Of a stretch of DNA of 64,000 nucleotides, positions 1 to 10,001 are shown in pieces. Location of the stretch: assembly GCF_030160455.1 (NCBI RefSeq), contig NZ_BSOJ01000028.1:40989-104988 (forward strand), given 5' to 3'. The stretch's first letter is position 1, and the number at the start of each line of letters is the position of its first letter. The notes under the pieces are model-generated. The model made no database searches, was not told the origin of the DNA, and saw only the letters and a program-made list of their open reading frames with translations. Source of the stretch: Limnobacter litoralis. Lineage in GTDB: Bacteria; Pseudomonadota; Gammaproteobacteria; Burkholderiales; Burkholderiaceae_B. A program made the position numbers and the translations under genes.

Positions 1-84
1 ATTGTGGCCGCCGAACTGGAGCGCGCCCTGGAGGTCGCTCAAATGGTGCGCGATATTTTGGGCATCGGTCAGGATGACGATTAA
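1..84 (+). CDS. C-terminal end of an upstream gene, possibly purK
   Basis: The window opens inside a reading frame of 27 codons that ends in TAA at 82-84. Its last residues include ALEVAQMVRDILGI, an alpha-helical end followed by an acidic tail (QDDD). This resembles the end of PurK (N5-carboxyaminoimidazole ribonucleotide synthase), and purE-purK-sua5 is a common order in Burkholderiales, so PurK is a reasonable guess. Only the tail is visible and no catalytic motif can be checked. It overlaps the start of tsaC by 11 bases, which suggests translational coupling in one operon. Confidence 0.45.
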   Translation: MVAAELERALEVAQMVRDILGIGQDDD

Positions 85-1081
85 GGTACTGGAACCCACC
101 GAACTGAACATTTTGCAGTGTGCACAAGCGCTGCAAAGCGGTTCACTGGTGGCATTTCCCACCGAGACTGTATTTGGGTTGGGTGCTGCAGTCACTCAGC
201 CCTCGGCTGTGGAGGGTATATTTCGGGCCAAAGGCCGCCCCAGCAACCATCCTTTGATTGCTCATGCGCACACTGGTTTCGATTGGGCAGATGGATGGAT
301 TGACCTCTCATCTGCTCGTCTCAAGGCCCAGTTTTTGGCGTTGACTCAGCATTTTTGGCCTGGCCCCCTGACCTTGATTGTACCCAAGGGCGACAAAATG
401 CCTCTGAACGTGACCGGCGGGCAACGGTCTGTGGGCGTTCGGTGCCCTCAGCACCCTGTTGCACAAGCCCTGCTGAAGGCCACTGGTGTGCCCGTTGCGG
501 CACCGTCTGCCAACCGCTTTGGAAAGGTCAGCCCCACACGGGCTGCCCACGTGGTCAGTGAGCTGGGTGTGTCTGTTCCCTACGTGTTGGAAGGTGACAT
601 TCCTGAAGTCGGCATTGAGTCGACCATTGTTTCGTTGTTGAATGAAACCCCCCGCCTATTGCGGCCTGGGCGAATTACCGCTCAGCAAATCGAGGCCGTG
701 CTTGGGCAAGCTGTTGCGGTTGGACCTGCCGCAGGCGAAAACGCCGTGCGTTTTTCGGGCGGGCTGGAAAAGCACTACAGCCCAGACGCCAAGGTGTGCA
801 TCCTGAGTGCCGAGCAGTTGATGGCAGAGCCTTTGCCGTCCAGCACGCTGTTTGTCGGGTGGTCGGATTCCTTTATCGAGCAAGCCAATCACAAGGGCGC
901 CCAGTTGCGAAATTCAAGTGTAGTCAGTAACAGTGGTCTTCCCGCTGAAATTGAACAGAACTTGTACATTTGGCTGCGGCAAGCAGACGAGCAGCAGTGG
1001 GGTTGTGTGGTATTCGAGCAGCCCCCGGCACTGCCTGAATGGGCGGGCGTGGCAGATCGCCTGCGCCGTGCGGCCTGGTAA
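74..1081 (+). CDS. tsaC: L-threonylcarbamoyladenylate synthase (Sua5/TsaC, long form)
   Basis: This enzyme makes threonylcarbamoyl-AMP from threonine, bicarbonate and ATP, the first step of t6A37 formation in ANN-decoding tRNAs. The 335-residue protein has the YrdC/Sua5 fold signature: PTETVFGLG near residue 30, KGRPSNHPL near 54, [12 protein letters not shown] near 145 and GIESTIVS near 180. After about residue 225 a linker ([10 protein letters not shown]) leads into the extra C-terminal Sua5 domain, so it is the long form and not the short E. coli TsaC. I chose the ATG at 74 because it sits just before the YrdC domain and overlaps the upstream gene. Another t6A gene, tsaE, lies at 13 kb. 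Confidence 0.93.
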   Translation: MTIKVLEPTELNILQCAQALQSGSLVAFPTETVFGLGAAVTQPSAVEGIFRAKGRPSNHPLIAHAHTGFDWADGWIDLSSARLKAQFLALTQHFWPGPLTLIVPKGDKMPLNVTGGQRSVGVRCPQHPVAQALLKATGVPVAAPSANRFGKVSPTRAAHVVSELGVSVPYVLEGDIPEVGIESTIVSLLNETPRLLRPGRITAQQIEAVLGQAVAVGPAAGENAVRFSGGLEKHYSPDAKVCILSAEQLMAEPLPSSTLFVGWSDSFIEQANHKGAQLRNSSVVSNSGLPAEIEQNLYIWLRQADEQQWGCVVFEQPPALPEWAGVADRLRRAAW

Positions 1082-1104
1082 ACCGTTATTTTCAGGACAA
1101 GCCC

Positions 1105-1827
1105 ATGTCAATGGACGACAAAACCCTACCCAATATCGATCAGTCACTTTTTCAATCGCCTGATTTGTCAGCTTTGGGTGCAGCTGGGCAGCCAGCGCAT
1201 TCGCCCCGGTTTTTGGTGTTGTATGGGTCGCTGCGCGAGAGGTCGTACAGCAAGTTACTGGCACTGGAAGCGGCCAGGCTTTTGATGGCCTTGGGTGGCG
1301 AGGTCAAGTTGTTTGATCCCAGGGGTTTGCCGCTGCCTGATTCTGAGCCTGAAAGCCATCCCAAAGTGCAGGAGTTGCGTGAACTGGCGCAATGGGCCGA
1401 GGGCATGGTTTGGGTGTCACCCGAAAGGCACGGCGCAATGACCGGCATCATGAAAGCCCAAATTGACTGGATTCCACTTGTTGTGGGTGCCGTCAGACCC
1501 ACGCAAGGAAAAACGCTGGCCGTGATGGAAGTCAGTGGCGGTTCGCAATCCTTCAATGCGGTCAATCAGATGCGTGTGTTGGGCCGCTGGATGCGCATGA
1601 TCACCATCCCGAATCAGTCTTCAGTGCCCAAGGCATTTCTTGAGTTTGATGAAGCTGGGCGCATGAAGCCTTCAAGCTATTACGACCGGGTGGTGGACGT
1701 GGTCGAAGAACTGATGAAGTTTACTTTGCTGACGCGCGGCTGTTCAGCTTATCTGGTTGACCGGTACAGTGAAAGAAAGGAAAGCGCCGAAGCGCTTTCA
1801 AAGCGCGTGAATCAACGTGCCATCTGA
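1105..1827 (+). CDS. arsH: ArsH-type NADPH-dependent FMN reductase
   Basis: The protein has 240 residues and the flavodoxin-like fold of ArsH. An FMN phosphate-binding loop (GSLRERSYS) lies near residue 40 and the ArsH signature [25 protein letters not shown] segment near 110-130. ArsH enzymes oxidise trivalent organoarsenicals or act as general quinone/azo reductases. The start at 1105 (MSMDDK) follows tsaC by 23 bases and gives the usual ArsH length. No arsR, arsB or arsC is nearby, so the gene is isolated from an arsenic operon and may serve oxidative-stress defence instead. Its last 16 bases overlap the convergent patatin gene. Confidence 0.9.
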   Translation: MSMDDKTLPNIDQSLFQSPDLSALGAAGQPAHSPRFLVLYGSLRERSYSKLLALEAARLLMALGGEVKLFDPRGLPLPDSEPESHPKVQELRELAQWAEGMVWVSPERHGAMTGIMKAQIDWIPLVVGAVRPTQGKTLAVMEVSGGSQSFNAVNQMRVLGRWMRMITIPNQSSVPKAFLEFDEAGRMKPSSYYDRVVDVVEELMKFTLLTRGCSAYLVDRYSERKESAEALSKRVNQRAI

Positions 1828-2957
1828 CTGCTTGGCGTGGCGGCTGCCGCGCTGCCATGACCTCGATCAAAGTCGAATACATGCACCCCAGCCTGCCCTT
1901 TTTGACGGTTTTTCCAGTGGCTTTGCGCCAGAGTAAAGTGCACGTCATTGACTCCGGCTTCCCAGTGTTCATTCACCGAGAGTCTTGAAAACTCGTAGTC
2001 TTTGGAGTGTTGTTCGTAGTCTTTCTGCCTGTAAATCAGATGGGCAATGGTGACCGAGTTGTGTTGGCTCCATTGCGTCAAAAGGGCTTTATCGTCTGCA
2101 CTGAGGGCGTCGGCTGGCAGCTTTTCCAGCAGTTCGTTGACAATGACCCGAACTTTCTGATTTTGTCGAAACAGGTCAGTGTTCAAACGGGTTCGGCTTG
2201 AATACCGAATGTCGTCTTTTCGACGCATCACTTCCAGCAGGTCTTTGGGCATCTCGCCCTTGGCGCTGAACAGATCCACCTGAAAAATGCAAAGGTCCTC
2301 CGGCAGACGTTGATCAATGACGTATTGCAGGGGGGTGTTGGACACCAAGCCGCCGTCCCAATACCATTGACCGTCAATTTCAATGGGTGGAAAGCCTTCT
2401 GGCAGGGCACCGCTGGCCATGATGTGTTCGGGTTCAATGGTGATTTGTGTGTTGTCGAAGTACACAAAGTTGCCTGTTTCCACATTGACTGCGCCAACGC
2501 TGAAACGCACGGATGGATGGTTCAATCGTTCGAAGTCGACCAGCTCTTGCAAGGTGTGCTTCAAGGGGGAGGTGTCATACACCCCCAGTGCCTGCGAATG
2601 GCCTGCCAGCCACCCCTGCAGGGCATGCAGTGGGTTTTGTGGTTTGAAAAAGCCTGGAACACCGAAGCTGGCCACCCAATTGGCACTGAGGTTGTTTTGA
2701 AGTGTGCGGCCTGCGGCTGTATTGCTTAGCTTGGGAAGCAGCAGGTTGGAGGACACCAAGTTCCAGAACTTGCGGAGTTGCGGGGCACGCTCAGACGGCG
2801 CATTGCCCGCAATGATTGCCGAGTTGATGGCGCCAATTGAAATGCCAGCCACCCAGTCCGGCTCAATCCCCTCGTCGTGCAAGGCACAGTAGGCGCCCGC
2901 CTGATAAGCGCCCAACGCGCCGCCGCCCTGTAACACCAGTACCACCTTTTCTGCCAT
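1812..2957 (-). CDS. Patatin-like phospholipase with DUF3734-type C-terminus
   Basis: This is a predicted lipid acyl hydrolase. The oxyanion-hole motif [13 protein letters not shown] is near residue 12, the nucleophile elbow GISIG near 40 and the second dyad element DGGLVSNTP near 208, so a complete Ser-Asp catalytic dyad is present. The part after about residue 250 ([13 protein letters not shown] and following) matches the DUF3734 extension common in proteobacterial patatin proteins; total length is 381. There is no signal peptide, so it is probably cytosolic. A good ribosome binding site (GGAG) precedes the ATG. The lipoprotein gene lies 85 bases upstream on the same strand. The physiological substrate cannot be inferred. 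Confidence 0.9.
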   Translation of the reverse strand: MAEKVVLVLQGGGALGAYQAGAYCALHDEGIEPDWVAGISIGAINSAIIAGNAPSERAPQLRKFWNLVSSNLLLPKLSNTAAGRTLQNNLSANWVASFGVPGFFKPQNPLHALQGWLAGHSQALGVYDTSPLKHTLQELVDFERLNHPSVRFSVGAVNVETGNFVYFDNTQITIEPEHIMASGALPEGFPPIEIDGQWYWDGGLVSNTPLQYVIDQRLPEDLCIFQVDLFSAKGEMPKDLLEVMRRKDDIRYSSRTRLNTDLFRQNQKVRVIVNELLEKLPADALSADDKALLTQWSQHNSVTIAHLIYRQKDYEQHSKDYEFSRLSVNEHWEAGVNDVHFTLAQSHWKNRQKGQAGVHVFDFDRGHGSAAAATPSSQMAR

Positions 2958-3042
2958 GAAACGGCTCCTTCAAATCGAGTGTGTACTCAGTGTGACTCAA
3001 ACAAGGGGCGGGCGTTCAATCCAATTCAGCGGGTGTCTCCGT

Positions 3043-4464
3043 TCAGGGAAAGGCCTGCCCATTGATGGAGGCGTTGACCAGGCTGATGTGCGCTTCAGTG
3101 ATGCCGCCATTGCCGTTGTCGAGTGGATAGCTCTCTTTGAGTAACGCGCCCGAACCCACGCCGTACCAGGAGCTTGTGGTTTCTGTTCCTGCGCTGCTCT
3201 GGGCTTCCTGATCGATTCGACAGGCCAGAAATTGACCCGCCGGTGTGTTCACTGCCTCAAGTCCGGTGAAGGTCACTTTTTCTGTGCTGTAGGCAGACAG
3301 GCTGGATTGAGTGGGTGCACCACCCGCAATACGGGTGCTGGTCAGTGTGCGGCCCGACAATACTCTGTTTTGGCTCTCTCCAAGGTTCAGGTCAAAGTCC
3401 TTTTCAAGCACCGCTGGACTGTAAACCGTTTTTTCCTCAACAGTTTTGCCTTGCGCGGTGGTGCTGGCCAGTTCTCCAAGAAATTCAATGTCAGTGCCCG
3501 AGGTTGTGAAATACAGGCTGTCCACCAGTGCGTTTAAATTGGTGCTTGTCGTGAGGGCCATGGCAGCTTGGCCTTCAAATGTCACCGCCTGTACGGATTG
3601 GGTAGTGGTGAAGCCACCTTTGGTGGTTCCCTGTTCAAACGCGTAAGTGCCGTTGAATGTGTAGCCCGCATTGAACATGCCTGGGTTGAAGCACAGGGCA
3701 GAAGAGATCGGCTTTCCCTCGACAGCGTGCAAGGCAGTCGAGTTGGCGGGTAGTGCAATGCCGGTTAATCGGTAGAAGCTGCTGGCCTGACTGACCAGAT
3801 TGTCGGAGTCTGTGGTATTGGGCGATTGATCGGCGTTAAAGCCACCCGCTGCTGAAATACTGTCGAGTGCTTTGTCAGCGTCGTTTTGCGGGTCTTTGTT
3901 GCTTGCTGGGGCCACCAGCGGTTCGGTCAAGAAGGTGGGCCCGATGTCGACCCCATATTGCTTCAAGATCCGCGCTTGCACCGCCTTCTCGGCCTCGTCG
4001 ATTTCACTGGGGTTTGACACCAGTGCGGCCAGTGTTGCGCTGGCCACAACCTGATCGGCAGGTGCATTGATGCCCAGGCCAGATCGAGCAAGCAGGTAAC
4101 GTGTCAAAAGCTCAGTGAGTGGGGTGATGTTGATGGCATTGCCACCCGTGTAAAGCGCACGAAGGGCATGGCCGTTGAAGGTGGTGTTGATTACACAGGG
4201 TGTTGCGTCTGACAGTGCAATCGTGAATGCGCCGGTGGCATTGGTTTGGCTGTTGAAAGTGCCGTTGCTGCAGATGGCCTGAATGGGTGCGTTGGAGATG
4301 GCCTTGCCCGTGGCTGCAGTGCCGCTGACGGTGACTGTGCCTAGCGTGCCTACGGCGGCATTGTTACTGGCACTGCTCGCCCCCCCACCGCCGCCACAGG
4401 CTGACAGCATGAGCAATAGAAGAGTAGAGGCAACCGGGGCGGTGCAATTGATTGTGTGGGTCAT
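3043..4464 (-). CDS. Predicted lipoprotein of unknown function
   Basis: The 473-residue protein begins with a hydrophobic stretch ending in a lipobox (L20-S21-A22-C23), followed by a glycine run and a Ser/Ala/Asn linker, so it should be lipid-anchored after cleavage. The n-region has no Lys or Arg, which is unusual. Residues about 40-115 (TVSGTAATGKAISNAPIQA and following) resemble a carboxypeptidase-regulatory or Ig-like domain with a probable disulfide pair. The rest is rich in Thr, Ser, Asn and Gly and resembles a surface-exposed beta protein. I do not recognise a family. It may be co-transcribed with the patatin gene downstream. Confidence 0.75.
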   Translation of the reverse strand: MTHTINCTAPVASTLLLLMLSACGGGGGASSASNNAAVGTLGTVTVSGTAATGKAISNAPIQAICSNGTFNSQTNATGAFTIALSDATPCVINTTFNGHALRALYTGGNAINITPLTELLTRYLLARSGLGINAPADQVVASATLAALVSNPSEIDEAEKAVQARILKQYGVDIGPTFLTEPLVAPASNKDPQNDADKALDSISAAGGFNADQSPNTTDSDNLVSQASSFYRLTGIALPANSTALHAVEGKPISSALCFNPGMFNAGYTFNGTYAFEQGTTKGGFTTTQSVQAVTFEGQAAMALTTSTNLNALVDSLYFTTSGTDIEFLGELASTTAQGKTVEEKTVYSPAVLEKDFDLNLGESQNRVLSGRTLTSTRIAGGAPTQSSLSAYSTEKVTFTGLEAVNTPAGQFLACRIDQEAQSSAGTETTSSWYGVGSGALLKESYPLDNGNGGITEAHISLVNASINGQAFP

Positions 4465-4577
4465 GGAGTGTACTGAAAAGGGAATAAAGGGCCCAATGGT
4501 GGGGGCATAGGTCTTAAAAACCGGAATTCAGGTTTATGTGAACACTCCGCCAGAAAAGTTCGACGGACTCAGAAACG

Positions 4578-4605
4578 AAAAAGCCCCCGAAAACGGAGGC
4601 TTTTT
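4578..4605 (-). terminator. Intrinsic terminator after panD
   Basis: An inverted repeat AAAAAGCC / GGCTTTTT with an inner CCG/CGG pairing lies 27 bases beyond the panD stop codon. Read on the minus strand it ends in a T run, so it should end the pantothenate operon transcript. The symmetry means it could also work on the plus strand. Confidence 0.8.
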
Positions 4606-4632
4606 GACAAGAAGAAGGTGAAAGCTGCGCGT

Positions 4633-5012
4633 TTACATCATCTGCGTGGGTATGAATCCACGTTCTTCCTGCTTGCGGTTGTTTTCATCGACAAAAACAA
4701 GCTTGGGTTTGAAATCCTGAACTTCCTCGTCGCTGAGCGAGCCATAGGCGGCAATGATCACGAGATCGCCTTTCTGGGCGCGGCGCGCTGCAGCGCCATT
4801 CAGGGAAATCATGCCGCTTCCACGTTCGCCCTTGATGGCGTAGGTGGTAAAGCGCTCGCCGTTGTCGATCACATAAATGTCAATTCTCTGGAATTCAATG
4901 ATTCCGGAGGCTTCCATCAGATCGAGGTCGATTGCACAAGACCCTTCATAGTGAAGTTCGCAGTGGGTTACTTTGGCTCGGTGAATTTTTCCGAGCAACA
5001 TCTCACGATGCA

Positions 5013-5013
<1 letters not shown>
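4633..5013 (-). CDS. panD: Aspartate 1-decarboxylase proenzyme
   Basis: PanD converts L-aspartate to beta-alanine for pantothenate synthesis. The 126-residue protein carries the self-cleavage site Gly24-Ser25 in the sequence [10 protein letters not shown]; Ser25 becomes the pyruvoyl cofactor. Lys9 and the NGAAAR segment near residue 72 fit the family. The ATG shares one base with the TAA of panC (TAATG), showing tight coupling. Together with panC and panB it gives beta-alanine, pantoate and their ligation in one operon. Confidence 0.97.
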
Positions 5014-5870
<857 letters not shown>

Positions 5871-6701
5871 TTAAAATTGATGTTCAACTGCTGGAAAGGT
5901 TTTGTCTTTCACGGCGCGCACATACGATTCGATGGCCTGTTGAATGGAGGACTGATTATCCATGAAATTTCGAACGAACTTGGGTTTCTTGCCTGGGAAA
6001 ACATTCAGCATGTCGTGCAAAACCAAAACCTGCCCATCGCAATCCACGCCAGCACCAATGCCGATGGTGGGCACTTTCAAGGTGCGGCTGATTTCAGCAC
6101 CGAGTGCGGCAGGAATTAGCTCGAACAGCACCATTTGCGCACCCGCGTTTTGCATTTGGAGAGCAGTGGCCTTCAAGAGCTTGGCGTCCTGACTGCTTTT
6201 GCCTTGCACACGGTAACCGCCGATTGCATGCACCGACTGGGGCGTTAGGCCCAGGTGGGCGCAAACGGGGATGTCTCGTGTTCGCAAAAACTCGACGGTT
6301 GGCGCCAGCCAGCTACTGCCTTCCAGTTTGACCATGTGTGCACCTGCGGCCATTAATCGGGCTGCATTGGCATAGGCTTGTTGGGGGCTTTGCTGATAGC
6401 TGCCAAATGGCATGTCGGCTACTACGAATGCATGTGTGTTGCCTGCGGCCACGCACCGGGTGTGGTACTCCATCTGTTCCATGGTCACTGGCAGCGTGCT
6501 GGGCATACCGGCCAGTACCATGCCCAGCGAATCACCGATCAACAGAACATCAACGCCGCAGTTGTCCAAAAGGCCGGCAAAACAGGCGTCGTAACAGGTC
6601 AGCATGGCGATCTTTTCCTGCTTGGCCTTCATGTCCAGCAGGCGAGGCAAGGTGACGGCTTTGCGACCGCCTTCCGGTGTGGGTGTGTTGTGTACACTCA
6701 T
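5871..6701 (-). CDS. panB: 3-methyl-2-oxobutanoate hydroxymethyltransferase
   Basis: PanB transfers a hydroxymethyl group from 5,10-methylene-THF to alpha-ketoisovalerate, giving ketopantoate. The 276-residue protein has the family blocks [19 protein letters not shown] near residue 33, the metal-binding region [14 protein letters not shown] near 54, KLEGS near 124 and [19 protein letters not shown] near 218. It is the first of the three pantothenate genes and follows the deoxynucleoside kinase gene by 18 bases. The ketopantoate reductase gene panE is not in the window. Confidence 0.97.
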   Translation of the reverse strand: MSVHNTPTPEGGRKAVTLPRLLDMKAKQEKIAMLTCYDACFAGLLDNCGVDVLLIGDSLGMVLAGMPSTLPVTMEQMEYHTRCVAAGNTHAFVVADMPFGSYQQSPQQAYANAARLMAAGAHMVKLEGSSWLAPTVEFLRTRDIPVCAHLGLTPQSVHAIGGYRVQGKSSQDAKLLKATALQMQNAGAQMVLFELIPAALGAEISRTLKVPTIGIGAGVDCDGQVLVLHDMLNVFPGKKPKFVRNFMDNQSSIQQAIESYVRAVKDKTFPAVEHQF

Positions 6702-6719
6702 GCGTCAGGGTCCTTTTGC

Positions 6720-7361
6720 TTATTCCGACCAGTTAAAAAACTCGCGCCGTCCTTTCATGCTTTCAATTTGGCTGAGCAGCAGGTCGAAATCTTCAGGGTG
6801 ATCAACAGGGTTGAGGTGTTCGGTATTGACGATCAGCAAGGGCGCGCCGTCATAGTGGTAAAAAAAGCGGCTGTAGGCCTCGCTGAGTTGCGCAAGGTAC
6901 GACTCGGTGATGCTTTGCTCGTAGCCGATTGCACGTTTGTGCACCCGTTCAACCAGAATTTGGGGCGAGGCCTGCAGGTAAATCACCAAGTCTGGCGTGG
7001 GGGTTTGGGGGCTTTGATGCTGATAAATTTGCTGATACAGCTTCAGTTCTTCTTCATCCAGCGTCAAAGAGGCAAACATGCGGTCTTTTTCGAGCAGGAA
7101 GTCGCTGACCACCATCGACTCAAAGAAGTCGCGTTGTGCCAGATCACGCAGTTGCCCAATGCGCTGAAACAGGAAAAACAGCTGCGTGGGCAGGGCGTAG
7201 CGGGCAGAGTCCTCGTAAAACTTGGGCAGAAAAGGGTTTTCCTGCGGCTGCTCCAGCAACAGTTCGGCATTGAAGCGCTCGGCCATGAGTTTCGCCAGCG
7301 ACGTTTTTCCAACGCCAATGGGGCCTTCAATCACGATGTGACGATATTTCTCAAACAACAA
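6720..7361 (-). CDS. Deoxynucleoside kinase family protein
   Basis: The protein of about 213 residues carries a P-loop (GPIGVGKTSLA) near residue 13, a DRMFASLTLDEEE region near 95 and an RVHKRAIGYEQ lid-like segment near 137, as in deoxyguanosine/deoxyadenosine kinases. It probably phosphorylates deoxynucleosides with ATP; the substrate cannot be told from sequence. Three TTG codons are possible starts (7367, 7361, 7358). I prefer 7361 because the GGGAG ribosome binding site is then about 7 bases away, while for 7367 it is only one base away. A kinase of this type next to panB and folK is usual in Burkholderiales. Confidence 0.85.
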   Translation of the reverse strand: MLFEKYRHIVIEGPIGVGKTSLAKLMAERFNAELLLEQPQENPFLPKFYEDSARYALPTQLFFLFQRIGQLRDLAQRDFFESMVVSDFLLEKDRMFASLTLDEEELKLYQQIYQHQSPQTPTPDLVIYLQASPQILVERVHKRAIGYEQSITESYLAQLSEAYSRFFYHYDGAPLLIVNTEHLNPVDHPEDFDLLLSQIESMKGRREFFNWSE

Positions 7362-7437
7362 ATTCAAACTCCCGGGCTGGATTGCCCTGCGCGCGCTCAG
7401 TGTAGCGCACGCCTTGGCAGATGGTTGGAATAAACGC

Positions 7438-7917
7438 TCAAATCCGGAATACGGACTGGTCCAGTGTCTGCTTCAACAAATCGGATGCCCGACCCTGACC
7501 CGGAATGTACACCTCTGGCGCCAATTCAACCAGCGGCTCGAGGACGAATCGCCGCAGATGCATGCGTGGGTGGGGTACTGTCAGGTGCTCAGTGGAAATT
7601 CGCAATTGATCCACCAGCAACACATCAAGATCAATGGGTCTCGGCGCATTTCGGAAGCTGCGCACCCGGCCCAGGTCTTGCTCGATTTGCATGCACAATT
7701 GGAGCAACTCCTCAGGGGCACCTGCCCAGTCCAGTTCAATGACGGAGTTCAGGTAGTCAGGGCCCGTGGCGTCTACAGGGGCACTCTTGAAACGCGAAGA
7801 TTCCCGGATGAAGGTCGCGCTGGGGTGTTGGTTCAAAAGCCCCGGCAGAGAGTCGAACAATTCGTTCGGTGTCCCCAGATTACCCCCGACGCCCAAAAAG
7901 CAGCGCGAAGATTTCAA
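7438..7917 (-). CDS. folK: 2-amino-4-hydroxy-6-hydroxymethyldihydropteridine pyrophosphokinase
   Basis: FolK (HPPK) transfers pyrophosphate from ATP to 6-hydroxymethyl-dihydropterin in folate synthesis. The 159-residue protein has LGVGGNLG at the N-terminus (usually GSNLG), the FRNAPRPIDLDVLL block near 90 and the VPHPRMHLRRFVLEPL block near 117. It starts with TTG at 7917; a stop codon lies five codons upstream and no ATG or GTG is available. The TTG overlaps the pcnB stop as TTGA, so it is probably translated by coupling to pcnB. Confidence 0.93.
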   Translation of the reverse strand: MKSSRCFLGVGGNLGTPNELFDSLPGLLNQHPSATFIRESSRFKSAPVDATGPDYLNSVIELDWAGAPEELLQLCMQIEQDLGRVRSFRNAPRPIDLDVLLVDQLRISTEHLTVPHPRMHLRRFVLEPLVELAPEVYIPGQGRASDLLKQTLDQSVFRI

Positions 7918-9338
7918 TCCTCCATGTCCTCATGCAGGTGTGCCACATCCGGTGTTGCGTGCTGGTCCCGCTGTTGTGGCTTTCTGCGGCGCTTTCGCCG
8001 CTTTTTGGCAGGGCTGCCGGTCTGGCCGCCACTGTCACGAAGGCTGTCAATCAATTGCTGGCGATTTTGGGGCTCTAGGTCGCTGAAGCGGCGCCACCAC
8101 TCAGCCAGTTCCAATTCAGCGTCGCCCACCAAGGCACGCAACTCCAGGAAATCCAGCGCCGCGCGGAATTTCTGCTGTTCCAGCATGCGAAATGGCGCTT
8201 TGCCTGTCCGCTTCTCAAAACGAGGCTGAAAGCTCCAAATTTCGCGCATGTCGCCAGTCAGGCGTCGAGGAATGGCGGTGCGCTCGGCCTGTTCGGCCAG
8301 CACTTCGTCCATGGCTGCATACAAGGCTGGAAATTTGACCTCGCCTTTGGCCAGGCGGCGTTCCCAGTTTTCCAGCACCAAATGCCACAACAGGCAGGCA
8401 AACAGAAATCCGGGACTAATTGGCTTGCCCTCTTTGATGCGAGCGTCAGTGCGAGACAGCGCCTCTTCAACGAATTTTTCGCCGCGCTCGTCACTCAAAA
8501 TGGCGTCGAGAAGGGGAAAGACGCCACCGTGCAAGCCTGCATTTCTCAAGCCTTTCAAGCAGGCCAGTGCGGATCCGCTGGTGAGCAGCTTCAGCATTTC
8601 ATCGAACAGGCGAGCGGCCGGTACGTTGGTCAACAGGTCTGAAAGGCTGGAAATGGGCGCGTAGGTGGAGGGCTCCACCGTGAAGTTCAGTTTGGCGGCA
8701 AACCGCACAGACCGCAACATCCGAACTGGATCTTCGCGGTATCGCTGAGAAGGTTCACCGATCATGCGCAGTGTTTTTGCCCGCAGGTCTTTCATGCCGT
8801 GGTGGTAGTCCCACACGGTTTCTGTGCGAGGGTCGTAATACATCGCATTGACCGTAAAATCGCGGCGCGTGGCGTCCTCGTCCTGTTTGCCGAACTCGTT
8901 GTCGCGCAATACCCTGCCGTGTTCATCGGTTTCACTGCTTGCACTGGCCAATGCCCTGAAAGTGGACACTTCAATGGTTTCAGGGCCAAACATCACGTGC
9001 ACGATCTGAAAGCGTCGACCGATGATTCGCGCACGCCGGAACAGGCGTTGAACCTGCTCGGGGCTGGCGTCGGTGGCCACATCAAAGTCTTTCGGGCGCA
9101 TACCCAGCAACAAGTCGCGAACCGCGCCACCGACCACGAACGCTTTAAAGCCCTTGTCTTGCAGCGTTTCGCACACGCGTATGGCGTTGTGAGACACCAG
9201 GTGACGGTTGATTCGATGGTCCTTTTGACCCCAAATCTCGGGTTTTGCCACGTGATAGGGCGTAGGCGCGGCGTTGCCGGCCGTGTCTTTGGCCAAGCCG
9301 GGTTTGACGAAAATTCGCTTGAAAAATCGCTTGATCAT
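7914..9338 (-). CDS. pcnB: Poly(A) polymerase I
   Basis: PcnB adds poly(A) tails to RNA 3' ends and so promotes decay; in other bacteria it also affects antisense-RNA controlled plasmid copy number. The class II nucleotidyltransferase signature FVVGGAVRDLLLG near residue 62 is followed by the metal-binding DFDVAT, and RRDFTVNAMYYD and the ERYREDPVRMLR-type region follow. The C-terminus has a strongly basic patch (KKRRKRRRK) likely to bind RNA, then an acidic end. I chose the ATG at 9338, which overlaps the upstream stop as ATGA, giving 474 residues; a GTG at 9362 would add eight residues. Confidence 0.95.
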   Translation of the reverse strand: MIKRFFKRIFVKPGLAKDTAGNAAPTPYHVAKPEIWGQKDHRINRHLVSHNAIRVCETLQDKGFKAFVVGGAVRDLLLGMRPKDFDVATDASPEQVQRLFRRARIIGRRFQIVHVMFGPETIEVSTFRALASASSETDEHGRVLRDNEFGKQDEDATRRDFTVNAMYYDPRTETVWDYHHGMKDLRAKTLRMIGEPSQRYREDPVRMLRSVRFAAKLNFTVEPSTYAPISSLSDLLTNVPAARLFDEMLKLLTSGSALACLKGLRNAGLHGGVFPLLDAILSDERGEKFVEEALSRTDARIKEGKPISPGFLFACLLWHLVLENWERRLAKGEVKFPALYAAMDEVLAEQAERTAIPRRLTGDMREIWSFQPRFEKRTGKAPFRMLEQQKFRAALDFLELRALVGDAELELAEWWRRFSDLEPQNRQQLIDSLRDSGGQTGSPAKKRRKRRRKPQQRDQHATPDVAHLHEDMED

Positions 9339-10000
9339 TTGAACAGTTCCAGAATGGGCCACTGACGCTGCTCAGCGATGGCGGTCAACTTGTCATCCGG
9401 GTTGGTGGCCACTGGGTGCGTCGCTTTTTCCAGTAATGGCAGGTCGTTGATCGAGTCGCTGTAAAAATGAATGCTTTCGAAGGACGACAGAGTCCAGCTT
9501 CGCGCAGCCAACCACTGTTCCAGGCGGGTCACCTTGCCGTCTTTGAAATTCGGGATACCGACAATTTTGCCAGTGAATTCGCCATCGACTACTTCAGGTT
9601 CGGTGGCAATCAGGTTCGGGATGCCGAACAGCTCAACGATGGGTTTCGTAATGAAGCTGTTGGTGGCCGTGACGACCACGCAAATGGCGTGGTCATCCTG
9701 GTGTTTCTTGACCAGTTCAAGCGCGCTTTTGCGAATGGCGGGCTCGATGACCTGCGACATGAAGTCGGCGTGCCACTTGTTCAACAAACCCCTGGGGTGC
9801 GACCGTAGCGGGCTGAGTTGAAAGTCCAGAAATTCATGGATGTTCAGGCAGCCTGCTTTGTAGTCGTTGTAAAACGAGTCGTTTTTGGCTTCAAATTCAT
9901 TGCGGTCAAGCAGACCTTTGTCAATCAGGAACTGCGACCAGCCGTGGTCTGAGTCCATGGGTAGCAAGGTGTTATCAAGGTCGAACAGTGCAAGTTTCAT
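9335..10000 (-). CDS. HAD-superfamily phosphatase (subfamily IB, SerB-like)
   Basis: This 221-residue protein has the four HAD motifs: DLDNTLL near residue 7 (nucleophile and acid Asp), VVTATNS near 110 (Thr), a Lys near 155 and YSDSINDLPLL near 180 (metal-binding Asp pair). An alpha-helical cap lies between motifs one and two. The family contains phosphoserine phosphatases, and some gammaproteobacterial members are histidinol-phosphate phosphatases, so the substrate is open. It sits one base after hda and overlaps pcnB, in an order conserved across Burkholderiales. Confidence 0.88.
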   Translation of the reverse strand: MKLALFDLDNTLLPMDSDHGWSQFLIDKGLLDRNEFEAKNDSFYNDYKAGCLNIHEFLDFQLSPLRSHPRGLLNKWHADFMSQVIEPAIRKSALELVKKHQDDHAICVVVTATNSFITKPIVELFGIPNLIATEPEVVDGEFTGKIVGIPNFKDGKVTRLEQWLAARSWTLSSFESIHFYSDSINDLPLLEKATHPVATNPDDKLTAIAEQRQWPILELFK

Positions 10001-10001
10001 C

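Noticed and set aside
6378..7433. Open frame of 351 codons on the plus strand
   Set aside because: It is opposite panB and the deoxynucleoside kinase, both well-supported genes, and its sequence has no recognisable motif.
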